Shown here: piece by piece, positions 27,720 to 38,529 of the stretch
How the letters are laid out: every line of letters begins with the position of its first letter
Numbering within the stretch: position 1 is the stretch's first letter
From: Faecalibacterium sp. I3-3-89
GTDB lineage: Bacteria; Bacillota; Clostridia; Oscillospirales; Ruminococcaceae
Direction: 5' to 3'
DNA length: 64,000 nt
NCBI RefSeq assembly: GCF_023347275.1
Contig: NZ_CP094468.1
Span: forward strand, 2,418,001 to 2,482,000
Program-made: the position numbers and the translations under genes
The notes under the pieces: model-generated
What the model was told of the DNA's origin: nothing
What the model saw: the letters and a program-made list of their open reading frames with translations, nothing else
The model's database searches: none

Positions 27720-28349
27720 ATGAACAATCTCATCATCGGCATCGCAGGCGGCTCCGGCAGCGGCAAGACCACTCTGGCCTGTCGGCTCAAGGCCCTTTTC
27801 GGGGAGGACGAAGTGCGCCTCATCTCCCACGACAGCTACTACAAGCGCCACGACGAGCTGCCCTTTGAGGAGCGCTGCAAGCTGAACTATGACCACCCGG
27901 ACGCCTTCGACAACGCCCTGCTCATCTACCACTTACAGGAGCTGAAGGCCGGCCGCGCCATCGACTGCCCGGTGTACGACTACGCCGACCACAACCGCAG
28001 CAACGAGGTGCAGCACATCGAGCCGGCCCCCGTCCTCATCGTGGAGGGCATCCTGCCCTTCGTGGAGCCGGAGCTGTGCGCCATGTTCGACTATAAGATC
28101 TTCGTGGACACCGACGCCGACGAGCGCATCCTGCGCCGTCTGGTGCGGGACGTCAAGGAGCGCGGCCGCTCCCTCGACAGCGTCATCCATCAGTATCTCA
28201 CCACCGTCAAGCCCATGCACGAGGCTTTCGTCGAGCCGAGCAAGCGGAACGCCGACATCATCGTCCCCAATGGCGGCGAGAACACCACCGCCATCGAGAT
28301 GCTGGCCCACCACATCCGCAGCCTCATCGAGAAAGCAAATATGCTCTGA
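27720..28349 (+). CDS. udk: Uridine kinase
   Basis: Phosphorylates uridine and cytidine in pyrimidine salvage. 209 residues with P-loop GGSGSGKTT (residues 10-18), YYKRHDELPFEER and the YDHPDAFDN substrate region. Single gene with an extended A/T-rich upstream region (27640-27700) containing TATTAT at 27642. Closed by a bidirectional terminator. Confidence 0.95.
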   Translation: MNNLIIGIAGGSGSGKTTLACRLKALFGEDEVRLISHDSYYKRHDELPFEERCKLNYDHPDAFDNALLIYHLQELKAGRAIDCPVYDYADHNRSNEVQHIEPAPVLIVEGILPFVEPELCAMFDYKIFVDTDADERILRRLVRDVKERGRSLDSVIHQYLTTVKPMHEAFVEPSKRNADIIVPNGGENTTAIEMLAHHIRSLIEKANML

Positions 28350-28363
28350 GCTGCTCTACCGCA

Positions 28364-28399
28364 AAAAACCGGGATCCCTGACGGGACCCCGGTTTTTTC
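28364..28399. terminator. Bidirectional terminator, udk / atp operon
   Basis: AAAAAACCGGGATCCC pairs with GGGACCCCGGTTTTTT (with one bulge). Both strands end in six T, so it serves udk and the convergent atp operon. Confidence 0.95.
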
Positions 28400-28409
28400 G
28401 TTCCTGTGG

Positions 28410-28811
28410 TCAATTCTTGATGGAGGTACGCACCAGCGCACGCTTGAGGCGGGCCTGTGCCATCTCGTACTCGCGGCGGTCGAGATCCTTGCGGGCCAGA
28501 AGCTCTTCGGCACGCTTTTTCGCCGCCTCGGCGCGGGCGTGGTCGATCTGCTCGGCCCACTCCCATGTGGTGGCCACCAGACGCACCTCCCCGTCCAGCA
28601 CGGTGAGCATCCCGCCCATGCAGGCGGCACAGCGGCGCTGGCCGTCGGCATCGACGATGTGCGCCTCACCCATGCCCAGCGCGGTGCAGTAGTCGCCGTG
28701 CTTGGCCAGAATGGCGAGGTCGCCGTCGATGGCGCGGCAGACCACACGCTCGGCCTGCCCCTCAAAGGCGCAGCCGTCCGGTGTGACCACCGTCAGATGA
28801 AAGGTCGTCAT
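28410..28811 (-). CDS. atpC: ATP synthase epsilon subunit
   Basis: 133 residues: N-terminal beta-sandwich (FHLTVVTPDGCAFEG) and C-terminal helical hairpin (about 88-130). Last gene of the operon, 3 nt after atpD. Confidence 0.95.
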   Translation of the reverse strand: MTTFHLTVVTPDGCAFEGQAERVVCRAIDGDLAILAKHGDYCTALGMGEAHIVDADGQRRCAACMGGMLTVLDGEVRLVATTWEWAEQIDHARAEAAKKRAEELLARKDLDRREYEMAQARLKRALVRTSIKN

Positions 28812-28814
28812 GGT

Positions 28815-30212
<1,398 letters not shown>

Positions 30213-30230
30213 CTACAACTCCTTCTCTTA

Positions 30231-30365
30231 AACCTCTCCGTCAGCGCTGACGCGCTGCCACCTCCCCTACCGAGGGGAGGCCTTGGCATTCCGCAAAGCC
30301 TTACCTCTTCGCCAGAGGCTCCCCTCGGTAGGGGAGCTGTCGAGCGATAGCGAGACTGAGAGGTT
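30231..30365. repeat. Dispersed palindromic repeat, copy in the atp operon
   Basis: 135-bp element with imperfect terminal inverted repeats AACCTCTCCGTC...GAGAGGTT. A second copy, inverted, lies at 63584-63714 and matches over nearly the whole length. It fills the atpG-atpD spacer, which is otherwise very short. No coding capacity, so it is MITE-like. Internal arms CCCCTACCGAGGGG and CCCCTCGGTAGGGG would fold into strong hairpins in the atp mRNA. Confidence 0.85.
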
Positions 30366-30375
30366 GATTCATTTG

Positions 30376-31224
30376 TTAATTCTCCGCACCAGCCACGATC
30401 TCGGTGATCTCCTGCGTGATGGCGGCCTGACGGGCGCGGTTGTAATACAGATTCAGATGCTCTATCATCTCACCGGCGTTCTTGGTGGCGGCATCCATGG
30501 CCGTGCGGCGGGCGGCCAGCTCGCTGGCTACGCTCTCGCACACTGCGCCGTAGAGGACACCGGCCACATACTCGGGGATGATCGCGCCGAACACTTCCTC
30601 GCTGCTGGGCTTGTACAGGATCTGGCTCCGGCGTGCCTCGGCCTTCTGGGCCTCTGTAGGCTCGATGGTCAGGGGCAGCACCTCAAGGGTGATGGCCGTC
30701 TGGGTCATCATGGAGTCGAAGCGGGTATAGCAGAGCTTCACCGCGTCGTACTCGCCCTTGAGGAAGCCCTCCGTTATCTGGTGGGACAGGGTGAAGCACT
30801 CGCTCACGGACACGTCCGCCGCCAGCAGCACCTCGTGGGTGAACAGGTCGGCCTCGTGGTGGGCGAAATACTCCGCCGAGCGCTTACCGATGGGCAGGAC
30901 GATGGCGGGACCTCCGGCAGCGTCGGCCTGCTTGAACACATTGGCGTTATAGCCGCCCGCCAGTCCGCGGTCGCCCGCGATGACCACCAGCAGGGTGCGC
31001 TTGATCTCGTCCCGGCGCAGATAGGGGTTGCGGGCACGGGGGTCCGCCGCCGCGATCTTGGTCAGCGATTCATACAGCGTTTCAAAGTAGGGGCGGCTGT
31101 GCTCCACCCGCTCCTTGGCACGGCGCATTTTGGAGGAAGCCACCAGCTCCATAGCCTTGGTGATCTGCATGGTACTCTCTACGCTTTTGATGCGCAGCTT
31201 GATGTCCTTCATGGAACCTGCCAT
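30376..31224 (-). CDS. atpG: ATP synthase gamma subunit
   Basis: Central rotor stalk, 282 residues. N-terminal coiled coil (DIKLRIKSVESTMQITKAMELVASSKM) and matching C-terminal helix (NRARQAAITQEITEIVAGA). 19 nt after atpA. Confidence 0.97.
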   Translation of the reverse strand: MAGSMKDIKLRIKSVESTMQITKAMELVASSKMRRAKERVEHSRPYFETLYESLTKIAAADPRARNPYLRRDEIKRTLLVVIAGDRGLAGGYNANVFKQADAAGGPAIVLPIGKRSAEYFAHHEADLFTHEVLLAADVSVSECFTLSHQITEGFLKGEYDAVKLCYTRFDSMMTQTAITLEVLPLTIEPTEAQKAEARRSQILYKPSSEEVFGAIIPEYVAGVLYGAVCESVASELAARRTAMDAATKNAGEMIEHLNLYYNRARQAAITQEITEIVAGAEN

Positions 31225-31243
31225 GCGTTACGCCTCCTTCCTG

Positions 31244-32764
31244 TCAGTGCGCCTTGATAAAGCTCTCAGTGTAAGCGGACAGCACGCCTTTCAGAGCTTC
31301 CTCGGCGTCCTTTTCCAGCTTGCCGGTGGTGCGGATGGTCTCCATCACAGAGGCACCGGCAGCATCGGCATCCAGATACTCGTACAGGCCCTTCTCGTAC
31401 TCTGCCACGGCGGGCACCTTGATGTTCACAAGGTAGTCGTGGATGGTCGCGTAGAGGATGGCCACCTGCTTTTCCACCGCAACGGGGGCCGAGCGGTTCT
31501 GCTTCAGCACCTCCACGATGCGCTCGCCCTGTGCCAGACGGGCCTTGGTGTCGGCGTCCAGATCGGAGCCGAACTGTGCGAAGGACTGCAGCTCGCGGTA
31601 CTGGGAGTAGATGAGCTTCAGGGTGCCGGCCACCTTTTTCATGGCCTTGATCTGGGCGTTGCCGCCGACACGGGAGACCGAGATGCCGGGGTTGACGGCC
31701 GGCATGACGCCCGAGTGGAACAGCTCCGTCTCAAGGAAGATCTGGCCGTCGGTGATGGAGATGACGTTGGTGGGGATGTAGGCGGACACATCGCCCGCCT
31801 GCGTCTCGATGATGGGCAGAGCCGTCAGGCTGCCGCCGCCCAGCTCGTCGGAGAGCTTGGCCGCGCGCTCCAGCAGACGGGAGTGCAGATAGAAAACGTC
31901 GCCGGGGTAGGCCTCACGTCCCGGGGGACGGCGGATCAGCAGCGACAGGGCACGGTAAGCGACGGCGTGCTTGGACAGGTCATCGTAGATGATGAGGACG
32001 TGCTTGCCCTTGTGCATGAAATACTCGCCCATGGCACAGCCGGAGTAGGGCGCGATATACTGCAGCGGCGACAGCTCGGAGGCCGTGGCCGACACCACGA
32101 TGGTGTAGCTCATGGCCCCGGCCTCGGTGAGGCTCTGGACGAGGTTTGCCACGGTAGAGCGCTTCTGGCCGATGGCGACGTAGATGCAGATGACGTCCTT
32201 GCCCTTCTGGTTGATGATGGTATCGGACGCGATGGTGGTCTTGCCGGTCTGGCGGTCGCCGATGATCAGCTCACGCTGGCCGCGGCCGATGGGGATCATG
32301 GAGTCGATGGCCTTGATGCCGGTCTGGAGCGGCTCCTTGACGGGCTGGCGCTCGATGATGCCGGGGGCCGGGCTTTCGATGGGGCGGAACTCCGTCGTCT
32401 CGATGGGGCCGGCGCCGTCGATGGGCTGGCCCAGTGCGTTGACGACGCGGCCGATCAGTGCCTCGCCCACCGGGACGGACACGACCTTGCCGGTGCGCTT
32501 GACGGTGCTGCCCTCCTTGATGCCGACGTCGGAACCCAGCAGAACGATGGAGACGGTGTTCTCCTCGAGGTTCTGCGCCATGCCGTACTCGCCGTTCTCA
32601 AACTGGAGCAGCTCGCCTGCCATGCACTTTTCCAGACCGCTGGCGCGGGCGATGCCGTCGCCCACCAGAATGACCGTGCCGACCTCGCTCTGCTCGATGA
32701 CATTTTCGTAATGCTTGATCTGAGCACGGATGATCTTGGAGATCTCTTCAGGTTTCAGTTGCAT
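31244..32764 (-). CDS. atpA: ATP synthase alpha subunit
   Basis: Non-catalytic nucleotide-binding F1 subunit. 506 residues from the ATG at 32764; an in-frame TTG seven codons earlier is less likely because the family begins at [10 protein letters not shown]-loop GDRQTGKT (about 169-176) and the [20 protein letters not shown] signature (about 350-370). The 140-nt gap to atpH is occupied by repeat-like sequence. Confidence 0.97.
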   Translation of the reverse strand: MQLKPEEISKIIRAQIKHYENVIEQSEVGTVILVGDGIARASGLEKCMAGELLQFENGEYGMAQNLEENTVSIVLLGSDVGIKEGSTVKRTGKVVSVPVGEALIGRVVNALGQPIDGAGPIETTEFRPIESPAPGIIERQPVKEPLQTGIKAIDSMIPIGRGQRELIIGDRQTGKTTIASDTIINQKGKDVICIYVAIGQKRSTVANLVQSLTEAGAMSYTIVVSATASELSPLQYIAPYSGCAMGEYFMHKGKHVLIIYDDLSKHAVAYRALSLLIRRPPGREAYPGDVFYLHSRLLERAAKLSDELGGGSLTALPIIETQAGDVSAYIPTNVISITDGQIFLETELFHSGVMPAVNPGISVSRVGGNAQIKAMKKVAGTLKLIYSQYRELQSFAQFGSDLDADTKARLAQGERIVEVLKQNRSAPVAVEKQVAILYATIHDYLVNIKVPAVAEYEKGLYEYLDADAAGASVMETIRTTGKLEKDAEEALKGVLSAYTESFIKAH

Positions 32765-32812
32765 TGTTGTGTCTTCACCACTCAATTCTTTGTAAACTTT
32801 CGGGTGGATGCC

Positions 32813-32864
32813 CTCTCAGCCAAAGCCGGTCTTGCTGCATCTCATCGCCTTGCGGCTCTGAGAG
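32813..32864. repeat. Repeat-like inverted pair between atpH and atpA
   Basis: CTCTCAG (32813-32819) and CTGAGAG (32858-32864) flank sequence that includes CAAAGCC, matching the start of the shorter hairpin at 25305. It looks like a degenerate member of the same repeat family, in a spacer that is long for this operon. Confidence 0.45.
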
Positions 32865-32904
32865 CAGCCGGGCCTCGCTTTCGCCGGAGAGCTTCGTATT
32901 GATT

Positions 32905-33444
32905 TTACAGCGTTGCCGCCGCGATGCTGCTGCGCAGGCCGGCGAGACGATTGCGGACGGTGCCGTCCAGCTCGGTGCCTTCGATGTCCAGCCGGATGCC
33001 TCCCAGCACGGCAGGCTCGACCTTCGTTTTGAGGTCGATGTGCTTACCGGTGACTTTTTCCAGCTTTTCGTGGAGGCGGGTGGTCTGCTCTGCCGTGAGG
33101 GGCACAGCGGAGACGGCGGTGGCCTCCAGAATGCCGTGGGCCTCATTGTAGCGCAGACGGTAGGCCCGGGCACAGCCCGGCAGCTCCCGCAGAGCGCCCT
33201 TTTCGCACAGCAGCTTCATAAAGTTGAGCACATAGAGGTGGACCTGCCCGCGGAAGGCCTCGTCCAACAGCGCACAGCGCTCTTTCTTGGGGATGCTGGG
33301 GATGCTGAGCAGATGCAGATACTCAGCGTCCCCGTTCAGCAGGGCGGTCACGCCTTCCAGTTCACCCAGAATGCGCTCGTCCAGCCCTTCCTCCGCGGCC
33401 AGGTCGTACAGGCTCCCGCCGTACATCCTTGCAGTCTCGGTCAT
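32905..33444 (-). CDS. atpH: ATP synthase delta subunit
   Basis: Peripheral-stalk subunit, 179 residues, with the OSCP N-terminal helical bundle and a C-terminal KTKVEPAVLGGIRLDIEGTEL segment. The ATG overlaps the atpF stop (ATGA). Confidence 0.95.
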   Translation of the reverse strand: MTETARMYGGSLYDLAAEEGLDERILGELEGVTALLNGDAEYLHLLSIPSIPKKERCALLDEAFRGQVHLYVLNFMKLLCEKGALRELPGCARAYRLRYNEAHGILEATAVSAVPLTAEQTTRLHEKLEKVTGKHIDLKTKVEPAVLGGIRLDIEGTELDGTVRNRLAGLRSSIAAATL

Positions 33445-33947
33445 GATGCTTCACCCACGTTTTTGATAAATTCGTCGATCAGATCCTGATGGTCGGCTTC
33501 CTTGATCTCGCGCTCGACCACTTTGGAGGCGATCTCCATCGCCATGCCGCCGATCTCGTCCTTTACCTCGTTGACGGCCTTCTTGCGCTCCTGCGCAATG
33601 TCGGCCTCGGCCTTCTGCTTGAGGGCAGCGGCCTGAGCACGGGCCTCGCCCAGCAGCTCCTCGCCGCGGGCGGCAGCCGTCTTCTGGGCGGAAGCTACGA
33701 TCTGGCCGGCCTCGGCGCGGGCATTCTGCAGGTTCTGCTCATACTCCGCCTTCATGGCCTCAGCCTCGGCGCGCAGCTTTTCGGCGTCTGCGATCTGGCT
33801 GTCCGCCTTGGCCTTGCGCTCCGCGATGACTTTTTTGACCGGGTTCAGCAGCAGCTTTTTGAAGATCACGAGCTGGATCATCAGGTTGCAGACCTGAGCC
33901 AGAAACGTCCAGCCATCCAGCGTGATCAGTGCCTGATAAAGTTGCAT
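33441..33947 (-). CDS. atpF: ATP synthase b subunit
   Basis: Peripheral stalk, 168 residues. One membrane segment (about 13-30) followed by a long charged, Ala-rich helix (about 40-140). One b gene only, so a homodimeric stalk is expected. Confidence 0.95.
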   Translation of the reverse strand: MQLYQALITLDGWTFLAQVCNLMIQLVIFKKLLLNPVKKVIAERKAKADSQIADAEKLRAEAEAMKAEYEQNLQNARAEAGQIVASAQKTAAARGEELLGEARAQAAALKQKAEADIAQERKKAVNEVKDEIGGMAMEIASKVVEREIKEADHQDLIDEFIKNVGEAS

Positions 33948-33991
33948 AAGCGTCTCCCCTTTCTCTTGAAATCAAGCTCAGAAAGGAGCGC

Positions 33992-35069
<1,078 letters not shown>

Positions 35070-35072
35070 TTG

Positions 35073-35573
35073 TTACGTTTCACCCCCTTTTTCATCGGGT
35101 GCGGACTGCTGTGCGTCGGCAGGCGCGGGGTCGTCCTCCACCGAGACGTCCACCGGCTCTGCCTTCGGCGCGAGCGGTTTGTACTTACCCGTTATTTGCA
35201 GGTAATAAATGGTGACACGAGGGAAAAACAGCGGCAGCACACCGGCAAAGGGCTGGAAGCAGGGGGCCGCGATGGCCACCACCACCCACAGCGCCTGCAG
35301 GAGCATCCGGCTGTTGTAGGAAAGCTGTAATGTTGCCTTGCGGCGCTTCTCGTCCGGCTCGTCGATGATCTTCTGGACCACGAAGCAGATGCCCGCAAAG
35401 TTGCCGACGGCGACGGCCGCGCCCACGAGGCTGCCGAGGATGACGGTGTAGTCGAACCTCACCCAGCCCACCAGATGCAGCGCCGCGAAAAGCACCCACA
35501 AAACGACGGTGCAGAATGCCGTGCCGCCCGCGATGCGGAGCAGCTCCTTTTTGGATTCCGGCTGTAATTTCAT
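35073..35573 (-). CDS. ATP synthase subunit I-like membrane protein
   Basis: 166 residues with four membrane segments (about 15-125) and an acidic, Pro-rich cytoplasmic tail. Position directly before atpB and the topology fit the UncI/AtpI family, thought to help assemble the c ring. Sequence conservation in this family is low, so the assignment rests mainly on context. Confidence 0.75.
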   Translation of the reverse strand: MKLQPESKKELLRIAGGTAFCTVVLWVLFAALHLVGWVRFDYTVILGSLVGAAVAVGNFAGICFVVQKIIDEPDEKRRKATLQLSYNSRMLLQALWVVVAIAAPCFQPFAGVLPLFFPRVTIYYLQITGKYKPLAPKAEPVDVSVEDDPAPADAQQSAPDEKGGET

Positions 35574-35593
35574 AGATCGATGTCTCCCTTATC

Positions 35594-35854
35594 TCATAGA
35601 TGCGAGTTGAAGCCCGTCCGGCGGGGCTTGTCCTTTTTGGTGCGGTCGAGCCGCTCTTTGACGAAGACCCAGAAGTTCTGCGCCCCGGCGGCAAGCCCCA
35701 GCAGCACAGCGGGCAGATACACCCACATAGGCCAGCCCCAGCGGCTGACGGCCCACCAGCAGCCGCCCAGACACATCACCAGCGGCAGCAGCATATTCAG
35801 CCCCAGCTGGGTCAGCCAGACCAGATCTTCCAGCGCTTTATACCAGCCCTTCAC
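35594..35854 (-). CDS. AtpZ/AtpI family protein
   Basis: 86 residues from a GTG at 35854, preceded by AGGGGGG at 7 nt; a longer frame starts at 35923 but its N-terminus (RRKNRACREA) looks non-coding. Two membrane segments (about 10-32 and 40-60) with a basic C-terminus. AtpZ-type proteins head atp operons and, with AtpI, have been linked to Mg2+ or Ca2+ movement. First gene of the operon. Confidence 0.7.
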   Translation of the reverse strand: MKGWYKALEDLVWLTQLGLNMLLPLVMCLGGCWWAVSRWGWPMWVYLPAVLLGLAAGAQNFWVFVKERLDRTKKDKPRRTGFNSHL

Positions 35855-35946
35855 CGTCCGGCCCCCCTCTGTGTGCGCTTCCCGGCACGCTCTGTTTTTT
35901 CTCCGGACCGGGATGTTAAGCATTGAACGAAGATTCTTTACTCCCC

Positions 35947-35975
35947 ATTATACTCAAACCGGCTGTAAAATTCAA
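35947..35975 (-). promoter_or_regulatory. Promoter of the atp operon
   Basis: TTGAAT (35975-35970) and TATAAT (35952-35947), 17-nt spacing, upstream of the AtpZ-like gene. The region 35976-36140 beyond it holds no supported gene. Confidence 0.8.
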
Positions 35976-36140
35976 TCAATTTTCCACCTATTTTTAGCAA
36001 AATTCTATAAATGCGGAGAAGTTCGTCACTTCTAACCAAAAGTTTTTCCGCCCCGGCCCTCATCTTCTCCGCCTCTTCCATCATTCTTCCCCATTTGAGG
36101 CAGAAAAAGCGCTTTTTAAATTCGATTTGTTGAAAACACA

Positions 36141-36176
36141 AAAAATCTGGCGCACACTTCAGTACGCCAGATTTTT
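36141..36176. terminator. Terminator of the first lipoprotein gene
   Basis: AAAAATCTGGCG and CGCCAGATTTTT arms, T-rich on both strands, just beyond the lipoprotein stop. Confidence 0.9.
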
Positions 36177-36197
36177 CACACTTTGCTCTTAGGACTC

Positions 36198-36746
36198 TTA
36201 CGTTGTAGTATTCCCCGCAATCGTAACAATCACATAAACCAAACCGTCATCATTTACAGATGTTACAACCACTCCAATCATAGAAGGCTTTATACCTGCG
36301 TCCTTAAACGACTTCCATACCTGCTTGCCATATTCATCAAGTAAATTTTTCATTCCCTCTGGGGTCACTTTTGCAGCAAACGCAGCAGCCATCGGCATAC
36401 CAGCTTTTTTCTTCGGTCCTAATACATTCGCTACATTTGCATACATTTTAATCTGAGCCTGTTTCGCTTCCGGGCTGTTCGGTTTTGTCCTATTCAGATT
36501 TACAGCGTTGATAGCATCCGCCACTACTTTGTCAGACGCATCCACCACATCTGCATCCTCTACCAATGTAATCCCTGCGGCAGACTTTGCATAGTTCTGA
36601 ATCCACTCCGTGACCTGTTTCTCTTTTTCCGTATCACGGGTATAAGTCACGCTTGCACCACCACCGCCGCCAGAGCAGCCCGTCAGAAGGGTGAGAGACA
36701 TGACTGCGGCCAGAACGGCAGCAGCAGCTTTTTTCCACAGTTTCAT
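36198..36746 (-). CDS. Predicted lipoprotein of unknown function
   Basis: 182 residues. Signal peptide with basic start (MKLWKK), hydrophobic core and lipobox LLTGC (cleavage before C24), followed by a Gly-rich linker. The mature part is mostly helical and charged, then a beta-rich C-terminus (SMIGVVVTSVNDDGLVYVIVT). Base composition is visibly more A/T-rich than the flanking operons, suggesting recent acquisition. The signal peptide, RBS context and length resemble the gene at 47057-47605. Its promoter contains a run of ten C/G. Confidence 0.8.
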   Translation of the reverse strand: MKLWKKAAAAVLAAVMSLTLLTGCSGGGGGASVTYTRDTEKEKQVTEWIQNYAKSAAGITLVEDADVVDASDKVVADAINAVNLNRTKPNSPEAKQAQIKMYANVANVLGPKKKAGMPMAAAFAAKVTPEGMKNLLDEYGKQVWKSFKDAGIKPSMIGVVVTSVNDDGLVYVIVTIAGNTTT

Positions 36747-36800
36747 AAAAAATTCCTCCCCATTTTTTCATCCATCGTTTCGGACGGATGTTCTATCCGC

Positions 36801-36830
36801 AGTTTACCCCCCCCCCTGCACTTTTGTCAA
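36801..36830 (-). promoter_or_regulatory. Lipoprotein promoter with homopolymeric spacer
   Basis: TTGACA (36830-36825) and TAAACT (36806-36801), 18-nt spacing, of which ten nucleotides adjacent to the -10 are one G run (C run 36807-36816 on the plus strand). Upstream is an inverted pair AAATTTGTC/GACAAATTT (about 36844-36866). Confidence 0.75.
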
Positions 36831-36898
36831 GTTCCCAGAGAAAATTTGTCGATTTGACAAATTTCACCGCCCCGATTCGTCAAATCGCCGATAGATGC

Positions 36899-36942
36899 AA
36901 AAAGCCCCGGCGGGCGCTGCGCATTGCAGTACCCGCCGGGGC
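36899..36942 (-). terminator. Terminator of the glycogen operon
   Basis: GCCCCGGCGGG and CCCGCCGGGGC arms followed by TTTTT on the minus strand, beyond the glgA stop. Confidence 0.9.
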
Positions 36943-36966
36943 GGAAATGAGTCTTTGGTCTATCCC

Positions 36967-38385
36967 TTACCAGAGGTTTGCGGTCTCGTTGTAGAGGCCT
37001 TCATAGCTCTTGGCGGAGACATCCCAGCTGAAGTCGCACTCCATATCGTACTTGACGAGGTTATGCCAGTCTTCCTTGCTGTAGTAGCGATCCTGTGCAC
37101 GGCAGCAGGCGTCGTACAGCTCGTGGGCGCTGTAGCCCGCGAAGGTGAAGCCGTTGCCCTCGCCGAGGGTGCAGTCGTGGATGGAGTCCCGCAGGCCGCC
37201 GGTCTCGCGGATGATAGGAGGCGTGCCGTAACGGCAGGCGACCATCTGGGCCAGACCGCAAGGCTCGCTCTTGGACGGCATGATAAAGGCGTCTGCACCA
37301 GCGTAGATCTCCTGAGACAGGGTCGGCTCGAAACCGATGTAGGTACCCACACGGCCCGGGTGACGGCCGCACAGGTCCGAGAAGAAGTTCTCGTACTGGC
37401 TCTCGCCGCTGCCCAGAATGACCAGCTCGATGCCGCGGTCCACGAGGCCGTCAGCCACGCTCTGGACGAGGTCGAAGCCCTTCATGCCGACCATGCGGCT
37501 GACCATCGCAAAGACGGGGCTGCCGTCCTTGTGGAGGCCGAACTTATCCTGCAGGGCCTCCTTGCACTTTGCCTTGCCCGTTTCGAAGCTGTTGATGTCG
37601 TAGTTGCAGGCGATGTGGGGGTCGGTGGCAGGGTCGTTGGCCTCCATGTCGATGCCGTTCAGGATGCCGCAGAGCTTGTACTGCTTCTCCCGCAGCAGGG
37701 CGTCCAGACCGTAGCTGAACCACGGGTCGAGGATCTCCTGTGCATAGGTGGGGCTGACGGTGGTGATCTTATCCGCCGTCTCGATGGCGCCCTTCATGAA
37801 GTTGGCGCAGCCATCGTACTCCACGATATGCTGGTCGCGGCGGCCGATGCCGCAGGTGTCTTCCAGGATCTCGGTGCCGTACTTGCCCTGATAGGCGATG
37901 TTATGGATGGTAAAGATGGTCTTGATGCGGTTGAACTTGTCCAGATGGCGATAGTACAGGTTCAGGTACACCGGCACCAGAGCGGTCTGCCAGTCGTTGC
38001 AGTTGATGATGTCGGGGGTGAAGTCGATGTAAAACAGGGTCTCCAGCACGGCGCGGGAGAAGAAGGCGAAACGCTCGCCGTCGTCGTAGAAGCCGTAGAG
38101 ACCACGGCGCTTGAAGTAATACTCGTTGTCGAGGAAGTAGTAGGTCACGCCGTTGACCTCAGCCTTGAACAGGCCGCAGTACTGGCTGCGCCAGCCCACA
38201 GGGACGGAGTAGTTGGTCACATATTCCAGCTTGTCGCGGAACTTCAGGTCGCCGTACAGGGGCATGATGACGCGGGCGTCCACGCCGTCCTTGACCAGAG
38301 CCTTGGGCAGAGAGCCAGCCACGTCGGCCAGACCGCCGGACTTCGCAAAGGGGGTTGCTTCCGAAGCAGCATACAGGATCTTCAT
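36967..38385 (-). CDS. glgA: Glycogen synthase
   Basis: Transfers glucose from ADP-glucose to growing alpha-1,4-glucan. 472 residues from the ATG at 38385 (AAGGAG site); the longer frame from 38460 crosses spacer hairpins. N-terminal KSGGLADV (about 15-22) binds ADP-glucose, and the C-terminal GT5 domain carries PSKSEPCGLAQM (about 375-386). Last gene of the glg operon, separated from glgD by 144 nt. Confidence 0.96.
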   Translation of the reverse strand: MKILYAASEATPFAKSGGLADVAGSLPKALVKDGVDARVIMPLYGDLKFRDKLEYVTNYSVPVGWRSQYCGLFKAEVNGVTYYFLDNEYYFKRRGLYGFYDDGERFAFFSRAVLETLFYIDFTPDIINCNDWQTALVPVYLNLYYRHLDKFNRIKTIFTIHNIAYQGKYGTEILEDTCGIGRRDQHIVEYDGCANFMKGAIETADKITTVSPTYAQEILDPWFSYGLDALLREKQYKLCGILNGIDMEANDPATDPHIACNYDINSFETGKAKCKEALQDKFGLHKDGSPVFAMVSRMVGMKGFDLVQSVADGLVDRGIELVILGSGESQYENFFSDLCGRHPGRVGTYIGFEPTLSQEIYAGADAFIMPSKSEPCGLAQMVACRYGTPPIIRETGGLRDSIHDCTLGEGNGFTFAGYSAHELYDACCRAQDRYYSKEDWHNLVKYDMECDFSWDVSAKSYEGLYNETANLW

Positions 38386-38450
38386 AAGATTCGCTCCTTC
38401 CTGATAAAACAGATGTCGTATCTCCTCCCGCTGCGGCAAAAAGAGCGGGC

Positions 38451-38487
38451 GGGGGCACACAGTGCCCCCGCCCCTCTTTAAGAGGGG
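38451..38487. promoter_or_regulatory. Two hairpins in the glgD-glgA spacer
   Basis: GGGGGCAC/GTGCCCCC (38451-38469) and CCCCTCTT/AAGAGGGG (38471-38487) stand next to each other. No T-tract follows. They could stabilise upstream mRNA or reduce read-through into glgA. Confidence 0.5.
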
Positions 38488-38529
38488 CTACCGGGGAGGG
38501 AGCCGCCCCTATGGGAGATTCAAGGTCGA

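Noticed and set aside
35938..36141. A 67-codon minus-strand frame beginning MCFQQIEFKK
   Set aside because: It overlaps the atp promoter and lacks a ribosome site and family features.
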